Of a stretch of 53,825 nt of DNA, positions 40,008 to 47,968 are shown in pieces. The first letter of the stretch is position 1. Every line of letters begins with the position of its first letter. The notes beneath the pieces are model-generated. The model was given only the letters and a program-made list of their open reading frames with translations, did no database searches and was not told the DNA's origin. Location: assembly GCA_021806165.1 (NCBI GenBank), contig JAJZXY010000016.1:1-53825 (forward strand). Direction: 5' to 3'. The translations under genes and the position numbers were made by a program. The stretch is from Thermoplasmata archaeon. Its GTDB lineage: Archaea; Thermoplasmatota; Thermoplasmata; Sysuiplasmatales; Sysuiplasmataceae.

Positions 40008-40832
40008 TTACTTCTCTTCCGTTTTCTCTTCTGCGCTGCCTTCAGCGGGCTGCTCCTCGGCAGGCGGCTCCCTGGGCTCCTCAGCCTTCTCCTCTTTCGC
40101 GGCCGGCGCGGTCTTTGTGTAGCGCTCGACAAACTCGACCTGCTCCATGCCTGCTGTTTCATAGGAGTCTGCCACAACGCGCAGCTTTGCAGCAATCCAT
40201 TTCTGGTCTAGCTTTACGCTGTCCGGCAGGACAACCCTTGTCTGCTTCCCGTCTATGGAAACGTCAAAATCGGCATTGGTGCCGTAATACATGTCAATGA
40301 GTGCCTTGACCTTCTCCAGGGGTTCGGCGACCTTTCTCAGCACCTTGTATCTGTACTTGAGCACATGGCCCGCAAGCGGGTTGTTGAAATCAACCCTCAC
40401 CCTACCTACGGTGACCTGGGTAATCCTTCCAACCCTGTCGCCGAGGCGGACATCAAGACCCACCTTGGGCTCCACTTCCATTCTTTCGAACTCACGGACG
40501 GAATATAGCTTGACCTGGCCCGGATCCCTCGGTCCAGCCGCATCTTCGGGCTTTATGTCGACTTCCATCTCTTCCCCGACCTTGGCTTCAAGGATGGACT
40601 TTTCAAGGCCCGCAAAGAATCTGTTCTTTCCCACAATCTCGTAGATTGGGGAATAGACCAACTTCTCGTCATAGATTCCCTCCTTTTCAGCATTCTCTTT
40701 GTTTGTCGTCTGGAAGAGCTTGCCAGTCTCCTTTATCCATGCATCCACTTCAAGCTGAATCAGGTCGCCCGAGCTGATCATAGAATCGTCTTTCTTGTCT
40801 TCTGTGCTGGTCTGGGCGTCATTTGCCATCAT
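40008..40832 (-). CDS. Long archaeal FKBP-type peptidyl-prolyl isomerase
   Basis: 274 residues. The FKBP domain has GDLIQLEVDAWIKETGKLFQTT at the start, IVGKNRFFAGLEKSILEAKVGEEMEV with the active pocket, and the inserted chaperone flap (PEDAAGPRDPGQVKLYSV to NPLAGHVLKYRYKVLRKV), as in SlyD-like and archaeal long FKBPs. A C-terminal extension ends in a low-complexity Glu/Ala/Pro tail (last 45 residues). It speeds prolyl isomerisation and helps folding. Starts at 40832 or 40829 are possible; a TATA-like TTTAAAAA on the minus strand (about 40878-40871) fits a short leader. Its 3' end is 44 bases ahead of the tRNA gene. Confidence 0.88.
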   Translation of the reverse strand: MMANDAQTSTEDKKDDSMISSGDLIQLEVDAWIKETGKLFQTTNKENAEKEGIYDEKLVYSPIYEIVGKNRFFAGLEKSILEAKVGEEMEVDIKPEDAAGPRDPGQVKLYSVREFERMEVEPKVGLDVRLGDRVGRITQVTVGRVRVDFNNPLAGHVLKYRYKVLRKVAEPLEKVKALIDMYYGTNADFDVSIDGKQTRVVLPDSVKLDQKWIAAKLRVVADSYETAGMEQVEFVERYTKTAPAAKEEKAEEPREPPAEEQPAEGSAEEKTEEK

Positions 40833-40938
40833 GTATCACCAGTGTAATGAAGATGGGATTACAGGGCCGTTTTTAAAGCTTGGCATGCATCCATGCACAG
40901 GCAAGGTGCTTCGGACGCCCTCATGGACAGCTGGAGTG

Positions 40939-40946
40939 TTTAAATA
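40939..40946 (+). promoter_or_regulatory. Strong TATA-like element, distal of two before the exported protein
   Basis: TTTAAATA preceded by GGAGTG. It lies 127 bases before the ATG at 41066, and a second TATA-like element (41025-41032) is closer. It may give a longer leader or drive an unannotated short RNA in the GC-rich stretch between both. Confidence 0.35.
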
Positions 40947-41024
40947 CCCGTCCCGTGGGTCCATGCGCTCTCCGCCTGCGGCAGCATGCTTCCGTGCCCG
41001 GTCTTCGATGCCTGTCAAATAATC

Positions 41025-41032
41025 TATTTAAG
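41025..41032 (+). promoter_or_regulatory. Proximal TATA-like element of the exported protein
   Basis: TATTTAAG lies 34-41 bases ahead of the ATG at 41066. A GAGGTG ribosome-binding sequence sits just before that start, so a short leader is expected. Confidence 0.45.
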
Positions 41033-41065
41033 GGCAGCAGGGGGCTTGAGCAGCAGAGGTGCAGA

Positions 41066-42208
41066 ATGAAGGGACTTCAGAGAACATTAGCTCTTTCCCT
41101 TGCCGCACTGGTGATGCTGTCCGCAACATCGTTGGCTCTTGCAGACAACGGGCAGAGCAGCCAGTCACAGCATGGGAAGGACGTGCCAGTATCAGTTCAG
41201 TCCGATTCGGGCAAGCTTATAGTACACAACAGCCAGATCACTATATGGTTCCAGGGGTACAAGCCGGTGCTCCACATATTCGAAAGGAATGCAAGCGGTA
41301 ACACCACCGGGTTCACCGTCGGGATAAACGGCGTGTATGAAATCAACTCGACAAACGCCCCCGTAGCGGTACTGCCGATGAACAGGGCATTCCCCGAGAT
41401 GGGTGACAACAACGGGCCGCTCAACTACAGCAGCGGGGTTTCTGTGCAGTACAACAACACAACCGGGATGATGAACATAACATTCAGCCTGACTGCAAAC
41501 GAGCTCAAGGTCATGCCTCTGGGCATGAACCAGTCCGGTGCGAAGTCGAGCGACATTGTCCAGTGGTCCGGAAACTCAATAGGCCAGGCATCTGTCGAGG
41601 TTGTATTCCACATCAATGCCAACACCGCCCATGTGAAATTCGACTTTATTGTCAACCATTGGACATGGGCAAACAGCACATCCGACAGGCTTGCTCTCAG
41701 CGCGGCTGTAATAGGGCATCAGACTGTAAAGGACAATCAGGGTCAGAGCCCGTCAGACCAGGGAACACAGGTTGGAAACGACAATGGCAACGGCAACACG
41801 AAAGACAACACAGTAACAGCCACCCCGCAGAACAATATGGCAAAGGCGAATGAGGACAACGTTTCAATCGTGGGCCAGAACTTCCTGAAGCTCGGTTATG
41901 TCAGCTGGGGATCAGAGGCAAACGCGACATACGCCAACGGCACAACAACCGCTGTCGGTGTCTCGTTGCTTATGTTCAAGCACGGCATGACAGAGGACGA
42001 CTACAACTACAACAGCCTGCTCTTCGTGTTCAACACGCCAGCCGGCTGGAACACGAACTACACCAGCCTTGTCTACGACCCGACAATCGGCCTGAGCGCA
42101 TCCGGCGGATCCGGAATATCCGAATTCGTAACTGCCGGTGCTGTTGCCGGTGCCCTTGCAGCAGTAGCCGCAATAGGTGCCGCTCTGGTCATCCGCAGAA
42201 GGAAGTAA
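41066..42208 (+). CDS. Exported, C-terminally membrane-anchored protein of unknown function
   Basis: About 380 residues. MKGLQRTLALSLAALVMLSATSLALA is a typical Sec signal peptide. A large extracellular part, rich in Asn, Thr, Ser and Gly with many possible N-glycosylation sites, follows. A low-complexity linker with repeated Asn-Gly-Asp (about residues 226-262) divides it. The end is a hydrophobic helix (FVTAGAVAGALAAVAAIGAALVI) and a basic RRRK anchor. This architecture is common for archaeal cell-surface proteins. The start at 41066 has a GAGGTG ribosome-binding sequence. No enzymatic motif is seen. A hairpin and T-run follow the gene. Confidence 0.72.
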   Translation: MKGLQRTLALSLAALVMLSATSLALADNGQSSQSQHGKDVPVSVQSDSGKLIVHNSQITIWFQGYKPVLHIFERNASGNTTGFTVGINGVYEINSTNAPVAVLPMNRAFPEMGDNNGPLNYSSGVSVQYNNTTGMMNITFSLTANELKVMPLGMNQSGAKSSDIVQWSGNSIGQASVEVVFHINANTAHVKFDFIVNHWTWANSTSDRLALSAAVIGHQTVKDNQGQSPSDQGTQVGNDNGNGNTKDNTVTATPQNNMAKANEDNVSIVGQNFLKLGYVSWGSEANATYANGTTTAVGVSLLMFKHGMTEDDYNYNSLLFVFNTPAGWNTNYTSLVYDPTIGLSASGGSGISEFVTAGAVAGALAAVAAIGAALVIRRRK

Positions 42209-42215
42209 GCCTGCT

Positions 42216-42255
42216 GCCAAACACTTTGGCCAAACCATTTAACACACATTTTTTT
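42216..42255 (+). terminator. Hairpin plus T-run behind the exported protein
   Basis: GCCAAA CAC TTTGGC (42216-42230) can form a short stem, and a run of seven T (42249-42255) follows. Oligo-T runs end transcription in archaea. The next gene starts 62 bases later with its own weak TATA-like GTTAAAG. Confidence 0.5.
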
Positions 42256-42317
42256 CCCGCCTGAAGTCAGCAAAGGTTAAAGCATGAGGCGCCGAGTTAG
42301 CCCCGGGTTGAAAACCA

Positions 42318-43787
42318 ATGCAGAGCGGCAGGAATATGACTCTTGATGAAAGGATTGCCTCCGATCCACTGCTTCATGCCGAATTCGTCCTCTACGTCTA
42401 CTACCAGTACAACGAGGAGCTGACAGCCTCTGAAGTAAAGTCGGCCGTCGACTCGCTTCTGTCGGGGGAGGGTGCTGGATTGAAGGAGGGGACGCTGGGC
42501 CAGGCTATGCACTCCTCCCTGACAGGCAGCCAGGCTGCCGGAAGCGCTCTTTCGGCAGAGCAGCTGCAGGACGCCCTGCGGAAGATGAAGGCGAACCTTG
42601 AAGCAGCTGAAAGGGAGTCGCATGATTTCCTCAGCGACCTGGTGATAAGGGATTACGCAGCCTTCGAGCCCTACCTGCTTGGGGCATACAACCAGTTCAT
42701 GAACAGGACAAGCTCACTGGCGTCAGTACACAATTACCTTGACGCTGAGATGGAGATGTACAGGGCTGCGAGCTTCTGCTTTCCGGGGATGAGGAAGCAT
42801 TCGGAGGAGATATTCTCCAGGCTCTACAGGAAGCCGGCGGCAGCAGGCAGCGGCGATCACGAGGGTGTACGGCGGGTGGAATTCCTCCAGTGGCTTGTCA
42901 CACAGTATGTGATTCCGGCGGTTGAAATGATAGTCTCGGAATGGTATTACTCCAGATTCAGGCGGTCGCTCAACCAGAGGGTCCTGCCCATATTCAGGGA
43001 CGTGGTGCAGCAGAGAAGATCGGTCTTCCTCGTCACAGGACGGTCGAAGAACAATGTGGTTCTCAAGGACCTGCTCTACGCGGAAGGGTTCAATGTCAAA
43101 ATGACAGACGCCGGGGCTCTTGAGAAGGGGAATGTGGTGGAGTGCACTCTTATAAGGCACGCCTCCTCGAGCAGGATAAACAGCATAGTGCGCCTCATAG
43201 CACCTGAAGAGGCGCAGAGCGTGATTTCAGACATAAGCTCCAGGCGCAGGCTTATGATGAGGATGCACGACGGCTTTGTATCGAGATACGGAGGGGAGGC
43301 GCTCATACTGCAGAATCCCATGGAGGCAATATCCAGGTACAATGAGTTTACTGCCTCGTTCTCGGATGCCAACGGACTGAAGGACATGCCAATCCCCAGA
43401 CTGGTAAACGCCGAGGCATTCAACGCCTATCCGGGGTTCAGGGCCGCCCTCCTGTGTGAAACCAACAATTTCTACCTCTCGATATACTACCCGATGCTCC
43501 TTGAGGCGATTGACGGCAGGATGAACCCCGGGCCGGCGGGTGAGATTGCAGACATATGCCTGGGCAACGCGATTGCAATGCCTTTCACCTCCCTCAAGCG
43601 GATAATAGCGGAGCACGGCGGCCGCATGGTCAGTCTTGCCTCAAGACTTCACCCCGAGGTGAGGGATGTGGACGGGCTGAAGAAGCTCGTGATGCGCGAA
43701 CGGGGACACAGCTGGGACTACCTTCCCCTGCCGCTCGTCGCGGGCGGCCGGGTGCCCGGGCAAAATGAAGCCGGGAAAGCCGAGTGA
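42318..43787 (+). CDS. 489-residue protein of unknown function
   Basis: No family was recognised. The N-terminal 120 residues are helical (LDERIASDPLLHAEFVLYVYYQYNEELTASEVKSAVDSLL), and later helical stretches follow, such as VEFLQWLVTQYVIPAVEMIVSEWYY. The middle contains beta-like segments (RSVFLVTGRSKNNVVLKDLLYAEGFNVKMTD). No membrane helix, signal peptide or zinc pattern is present, so it is probably cytoplasmic. It is transcribed rightwards after a terminator and converges on the thioredoxin-like gene. Its size and intact frame suggest a real protein limited to related archaea. Confidence 0.6.
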   Translation: MQSGRNMTLDERIASDPLLHAEFVLYVYYQYNEELTASEVKSAVDSLLSGEGAGLKEGTLGQAMHSSLTGSQAAGSALSAEQLQDALRKMKANLEAAERESHDFLSDLVIRDYAAFEPYLLGAYNQFMNRTSSLASVHNYLDAEMEMYRAASFCFPGMRKHSEEIFSRLYRKPAAAGSGDHEGVRRVEFLQWLVTQYVIPAVEMIVSEWYYSRFRRSLNQRVLPIFRDVVQQRRSVFLVTGRSKNNVVLKDLLYAEGFNVKMTDAGALEKGNVVECTLIRHASSSRINSIVRLIAPEEAQSVISDISSRRRLMMRMHDGFVSRYGGEALILQNPMEAISRYNEFTASFSDANGLKDMPIPRLVNAEAFNAYPGFRAALLCETNNFYLSIYYPMLLEAIDGRMNPGPAGEIADICLGNAIAMPFTSLKRIIAEHGGRMVSLASRLHPEVRDVDGLKKLVMRERGHSWDYLPLPLVAGGRVPGQNEAGKAE

Positions 43788-43793
43788 CTGTGC

Positions 43794-44126
43794 CTACGCC
43801 TTCAGCTTCTCCCTGTAGAAGCTGCTGCTCCTGAGATTGGTGAACGCTTTCCTTGTCAGGTCCACGGCCTCAGAATATCCGGTGAGCACATGCTGCACCT
43901 TCCCGTCCTCATACTCGAAAAATAGCTGCGGCACGATGTAGTCGGGGCACCAGTCTCCATGCTCCCTCACCATCGCATCCGCCTCCTCCGTCCTCTTGTC
44001 AATGTCCAGGAGGACTGCCTCCGCACCCAGCTCGGCAGCAATCTCCCCAACGGGGTCGACGGCTGTCGGGACGCAGTGCGGACACCACGTTGCATAAACC
44101 AGAACTACCTTTTTCACACCAGACAT
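43794..44126 (-). CDS. Thioredoxin-like protein (CPHC)
   Basis: About 110 residues. KKVVLVYATWCPHCVPTAVDPVGEIA has the redox-active pair Cys15 and Cys18, and VPQLFFEYEDGKVQHVLTGYSE the cis-proline strand. A second cysteine near the middle (DWCPDYIVP) is unusual. It probably reduces or oxidises a specific partner. The start at 44126 has a strong GGAGGTGA ribosome-binding sequence, and the cysteine-rich gene upstream ends four bases earlier. The two form a small operon, so the neighbour is the likely redox partner. Confidence 0.8.
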   Translation of the reverse strand: MSGVKKVVLVYATWCPHCVPTAVDPVGEIAAELGAEAVLLDIDKRTEEADAMVREHGDWCPDYIVPQLFFEYEDGKVQHVLTGYSEAVDLTRKAFTNLRSSSFYREKLKA

Positions 44127-44130
44127 TCTT

Positions 44131-44589
44131 TCACCTCCCGCGCTCCGGCGCATGCTCATGCCCTGCGCCGTCTATTCCCGACACGTAGAGCGCTCCACAC
44201 CCTCCGCAGAGGAACAGCGCCTTCCTGGAAGCGTCTTCGGACTTGGTCCTTCTGTAGTTCTGCGTCCAGTATGCCTCCCTGACAGAAACGTCCCCTCCGC
44301 CGGGCCCCTCCGCGCCGAGATCCCACGGATGCCTCGTAGCCACCCGTATGTCATCATCGGTTACCTCCCCGATCTCCCCGGCCTTCGAAATTATGTACTC
44401 CCTGAACGCACCGGCGTCCACCTCATCCCCGTACATGATTATTCTAGAAACATAGCCCCCGGGGCATGACATGCAAGCAACCAGCCTCTCCCCCTCCTCG
44501 ATGAATTTCACATCCGTGCTGCTGCTGCAGTGGCCGTAGCACTTCGATTCCGCCGAGAGGTACTTCCTTACCAGACTCTTCCTGTCCAT
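44131..44589 (-). CDS. Cysteine-rich uncharacterised protein paired with the thioredoxin-like protein
   Basis: 152 residues, no known family recognised. It has three cysteine pairs: Cys17/Cys21 (CYGHC), Cys39/Cys42 (CMSC, followed by PGG) and Cys128/Cys131 (CGGC near the C terminus). The arrangement could bind zinc or an Fe-S cluster, or form disulfides handled by the thioredoxin-like protein just downstream. There is no signal peptide. It begins at ATG 44589 and ends four bases before the next start, so co-translation is likely. Confidence 0.65.
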   Translation of the reverse strand: MDRKSLVRKYLSAESKCYGHCSSSTDVKFIEEGERLVACMSCPGGYVSRIIMYGDEVDAGAFREYIISKAGEIGEVTDDDIRVATRHPWDLGAEGPGGGDVSVREAYWTQNYRRTKSEDASRKALFLCGGCGALYVSGIDGAGHEHAPERGR

Positions 44590-44635
44590 GGATTACCGTA
44601 ATGTGATCGGGAGCTGCAACATAAACGTGTGCAAA

Positions 44636-45832
44636 TCAGGCTGGCTTGCCGAGTGCTTCCTCCAGCCCGTCCATCGCCTTCTCCATGACATCGACTGGCG
44701 CCAGGAATACAGAGCGGAAGTGCATGTTCCCGAACTCGGGGTTGAAACCCGAGCCGTTCACAAACAGAACATGTCCCTTCCTCAGGACATGGAGTACGAA
44801 TTCCTTGTCGCTCTTCCATCCACCTGCCTCTATCTTCGGGAAGACGTAGAATGCACCATCCGGTACTGCTGCGGAGATGCCCTCCATGCTGTTGAGCCTC
44901 CTGACGGTATAGTCGCGCCTGGCTTTCAGCTCGCGCACCAGCTTTGTGACATGTGTCTGCGGTCCCCTGAGCGCAGCAGTCATGGCCCTCTGCGCCGGGT
45001 TGCTTGCGCACAGCCTTGCCCTGGCCTCCCTGAGGAATGCCTCCTTCAGCCCGGAAAGGAAGCCGCCGCTATCCCTGAACATGGTGTATCCCACCCTCCA
45101 TCCTGTCACGAGATAGCTCTTGGAAAAACCGTTGAACACAATGACAGGCACATCCTTTGATACGGAGGTCGGAGAAACGTGCTCCTTTCCGTATGTAAGC
45201 ATGTCATAAATCTCGTCCGATATCACGGGCAGGCCGTGCTCCCCGGCTATGTCGCATATTCCCTCTATGTCCTTCCTGCTGTAGACCGCCCCCGTCGGGT
45301 TGTTGGGACTGACAACAAGCAGCGCCCTTGTCCTGTCAGTAATCTTCGACCTGATGTCGTCAAGGTCCGGCCTCCACTCCCTCGCCTCAATTGTCCTGTA
45401 GGGGACCGGGCTGCCTCCGAAGAATCTTGTCACCGAGCTGTACGGCGGATAGGTAGGCCCGGGGACCAGAAGTTCGTCCCCGTTGTCTATCATGGCACCG
45501 AGCAGCATCTGAATCCCTTCTGTGATTCCTGTGGTGACAACAATGTCATCCACTCCTATGTCATTGGAATTCTTCCTCCTCTCCCTCTCGGAAATTGCTT
45601 CCCTGAGCTCGACATCACCCTCGGAGTCGCCATAGCTGTTGTGCCCCTCTATGACTGCATCGAACAGGGCCCTCTTGATGTGCTCGGGAGTATCGAAATC
45701 GAATGCGCATGGATCCCCTATATTGAGGCGGATGATGCTCTCCCCCTTCTGCTCAAGCTCCCTTGCAGGAAGTACAAGGTCACGGATGGCATACTCCATC
45801 GCCGACGCTCTCTGGGATGGCCTGAAGTTCAT
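44636..45832 (-). CDS. Class I/II pyridoxal-phosphate aminotransferase (alanine/aspartate type)
   Basis: 398 residues of fold type I. VVTTGITEGIQMLLGAMIDNGDELLVPGPTYPPY and VVSPNNPTGAVYSRKDIE are typical, VISDEIYDMLTY holds the aspartate contacting PLP, and VFNGFSKSYLVTGWRVGY contains the Schiff-base Lys238. It ends with a beta strand FGNMHFRSVFLAP. It is most like AlaA-type alanine-glutamate transaminases, but aspartate or aromatic specificity cannot be excluded. It is divergent from no gene; the TPR gene follows upstream on the same strand after a 45-base gap. Confidence 0.88.
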   Translation of the reverse strand: MNFRPSQRASAMEYAIRDLVLPARELEQKGESIIRLNIGDPCAFDFDTPEHIKRALFDAVIEGHNSYGDSEGDVELREAISERERRKNSNDIGVDDIVVTTGITEGIQMLLGAMIDNGDELLVPGPTYPPYSSVTRFFGGSPVPYRTIEAREWRPDLDDIRSKITDRTRALLVVSPNNPTGAVYSRKDIEGICDIAGEHGLPVISDEIYDMLTYGKEHVSPTSVSKDVPVIVFNGFSKSYLVTGWRVGYTMFRDSGGFLSGLKEAFLREARARLCASNPAQRAMTAALRGPQTHVTKLVRELKARRDYTVRRLNSMEGISAAVPDGAFYVFPKIEAGGWKSDKEFVLHVLRKGHVLFVNGSGFNPEFGNMHFRSVFLAPVDVMEKAMDGLEEALGKPA

Positions 45833-45877
45833 GCCTCAATGAGCTTCTCTGAGAATAAAAAGATGATCTACGGCTCG

Positions 45878-47968
45878 CTATGCCAGCTTCCTCTGCAGCT
45901 TCCTTAGGTTCTTCTCAGCCTGCTTCATCGGGGGGTTTGCAGACGCCGCCTTCTCGAACTCCGCCTTTGCACCTTCCAGGTCCCCGAGACCTGCAAGCGC
46001 CACCCCGAGGCTGTTCCTTGCCATGGCGCTCTCATGCATGTCAATTGACCTGCGCAGTGCCCTTGCGGCTTCCTCGTGGAGTCCAGCTTCCAGCAGCGCC
46101 GCGCCAAGATTGAAGAGGTATGGCCACCTGTTGTATTTTTCTACCGTCCGGAGAAGTGCCAGCCCCTTTTGCGTCTCCCCTTCGAGTATGAGGGAGACCG
46201 CCTCATTGTTGACAGCCTGCGGCCCCTTCCACTCTGACGCGGCGAGGTAGTCGGCTGCGGCCGCGGGTCCCTTGCGCTGCATTACTGCCATTCCCCTGTT
46301 TGAAGCGAACAGGAAACCGTGATTGTCCCTGAGTATGCGCTGCGCCCTTGCACTCTTCCAGGCCATGAGGTTGAGGGAGACGGTCACGGCCCTGGAGAGC
46401 CTTGTCCTCTTTGTCCGCAGGATGGCGAGTGCATCCTCATGCCTCCCCTGCAGGGCAAGGTCGGCTGCCAGCCTCCTGCTGGCTGGCTCCGAAGGTGAGA
46501 GGGAGAGCATGCGCCTTGCGGCCCTCTCGGCCGAAGCATAGTCGCCCCTTTCGAATGCATCCTGCTCCTTCAGTGAAAGGACATCATCCCTGCCCTCCCC
46601 ATCCGCTCCCGCGATTATCCTTTTGCGCAGGACCGCGGCTGCTGCTGCCGTAACACTGGTGCCCAGGGCGCTGAGCAGCCTGAAGGAGTCCATCATTCCG
46701 TCGACCCCATCCAGCAGCCCGCCGCGTTCCATCCTGCCTAGAAGCTCATCCGGCGTCTCCTCCGGCGCAGCCTGAACCCTGTCCTCCTCAACCGGGGGAG
46801 GTGTGATGGTTTCCTGCTCCGATGTCTCATCCGGCGGCGGCGCTGCAATCTCCTCCGCCCGGGCTGCACCTCCCTGCCGGAGGCTCTTCATGACGCCCAT
46901 TACATCCTCGTCCTTCTCGATGGATGTGTAGCGGCTCAGATAGTCCAGCGCCTCAGCCCTTCCCTGCTCAGCAAGGATGAGTCCCTTCATCCTCAGCGCC
47001 CTGGCGTCTGATGTGTCAGTGCGCAGCAGCTCATCAAGGACCCTGAGTGCACCGTCTGCATCGCCCAGCCTGTACTCGGCTATGGCAAGATTCCTCAGGA
47101 CTCCCGTGTCCCTCCGGCCTGCCCGGAGGAGCTTCCCGTACGCCGCCACAGCCTCCTGCAGCCTTCCCAGCTGCTGGAGCGTAGCGCCCCTGTTCTGCAG
47201 CGCGCCACGGTGACCGGGCTTAAGCTTGAGTATCGTATCGTAGCATTCAAGCTCCTCCTCGAACCTGCCAAGCTCATAAAGCGCCGATGCCCTGCCGAAG
47301 AGGCTGTCTACGTTCCTAGGATCGAGTCTGACCGCAGACTCGAATGCCATGAGCGCCTTTCCCGGGTCACCGGACTTCAGGCGTATTCTCCCCTCAAGCC
47401 TGAACGCCTCCTCGGAAAGGGGCTCAATGCTGAGCACCTCCGAAACAGTATCCAGCGCTCCCTCCAGCCTGCCGCCGTCATACATTTCCCGGGCGCGGCG
47501 CATGAGCTCCCTGTATCGCCTGACCGCGGAGCCGGGAGGCTGCTCTCCACCTGCCTCTATGCGGCTCCTGAGCCTTCTGAATGGGGCGGACCCTGCCGCG
47601 GTGCCTATGAAATCGGCACCGCATCTTGCATCTACCAGACTCCTGTTCTTGAGCACAACAGGATTCTCGCCGAAGGGGGAGAGGAGGATTACATGCCTCC
47701 CCCCCTTCGCCGCTGCCCTTATGATTGAATTGAGCGCCTTGTCAGGCAGCCTGAGCGAAGGGATCGGTGCAACTACGCTGGACGCCTTGCCCCGCCTCCT
47801 TCCCTTGAGAATGAGCGTCTTCCTGACGATCTCATGTTCTTCTGCCCTGAAGCCCATCGTTCCCGCCACGGCGATACACACTTCGATGTACTCGTCCAGT
47901 GTGCTGTCCATCAGGCACGCCGCCGCATCTGAGGTCTCGTCACCCGCAGCTTCACTCCTTGCCGCCAT
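45878..47968 (-). CDS. Large TPR-repeat protein, second of a pair
   Basis: About 696 residues. The first 140 residues are a mixed alpha/beta domain (TLDEYIEVCIAVAGTMGF, KGGRHVILLSPFGENPVVLKNRSLVDARCGADFIG) that I cannot name. Tetratricopeptide repeats follow, easily seen as EAFRLEGRIRLKSGDPGKALMAFESAVRLDP and NVDSLFGRASALYELGRFEEELECYDTILKLKP. A linker rich in Pro and Glu (about 390-430) and a second TPR block complete the protein. TPRs bind other proteins. ATG 47968 is preferred, because GGAGGTG lies just upstream; it overlaps the end of the preceding TPR gene by 17 bases. Confidence 0.75.
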   Translation of the reverse strand: MAARSEAAGDETSDAAACLMDSTLDEYIEVCIAVAGTMGFRAEEHEIVRKTLILKGRRRGKASSVVAPIPSLRLPDKALNSIIRAAAKGGRHVILLSPFGENPVVLKNRSLVDARCGADFIGTAAGSAPFRRLRSRIEAGGEQPPGSAVRRYRELMRRAREMYDGGRLEGALDTVSEVLSIEPLSEEAFRLEGRIRLKSGDPGKALMAFESAVRLDPRNVDSLFGRASALYELGRFEEELECYDTILKLKPGHRGALQNRGATLQQLGRLQEAVAAYGKLLRAGRRDTGVLRNLAIAEYRLGDADGALRVLDELLRTDTSDARALRMKGLILAEQGRAEALDYLSRYTSIEKDEDVMGVMKSLRQGGAARAEEIAAPPPDETSEQETITPPPVEEDRVQAAPEETPDELLGRMERGGLLDGVDGMMDSFRLLSALGTSVTAAAAAVLRKRIIAGADGEGRDDVLSLKEQDAFERGDYASAERAARRMLSLSPSEPASRRLAADLALQGRHEDALAILRTKRTRLSRAVTVSLNLMAWKSARAQRILRDNHGFLFASNRGMAVMQRKGPAAAADYLAASEWKGPQAVNNEAVSLILEGETQKGLALLRTVEKYNRWPYLFNLGAALLEAGLHEEAARALRRSIDMHESAMARNSLGVALAGLGDLEGAKAEFEKAASANPPMKQAEKNLRKLQRKLA

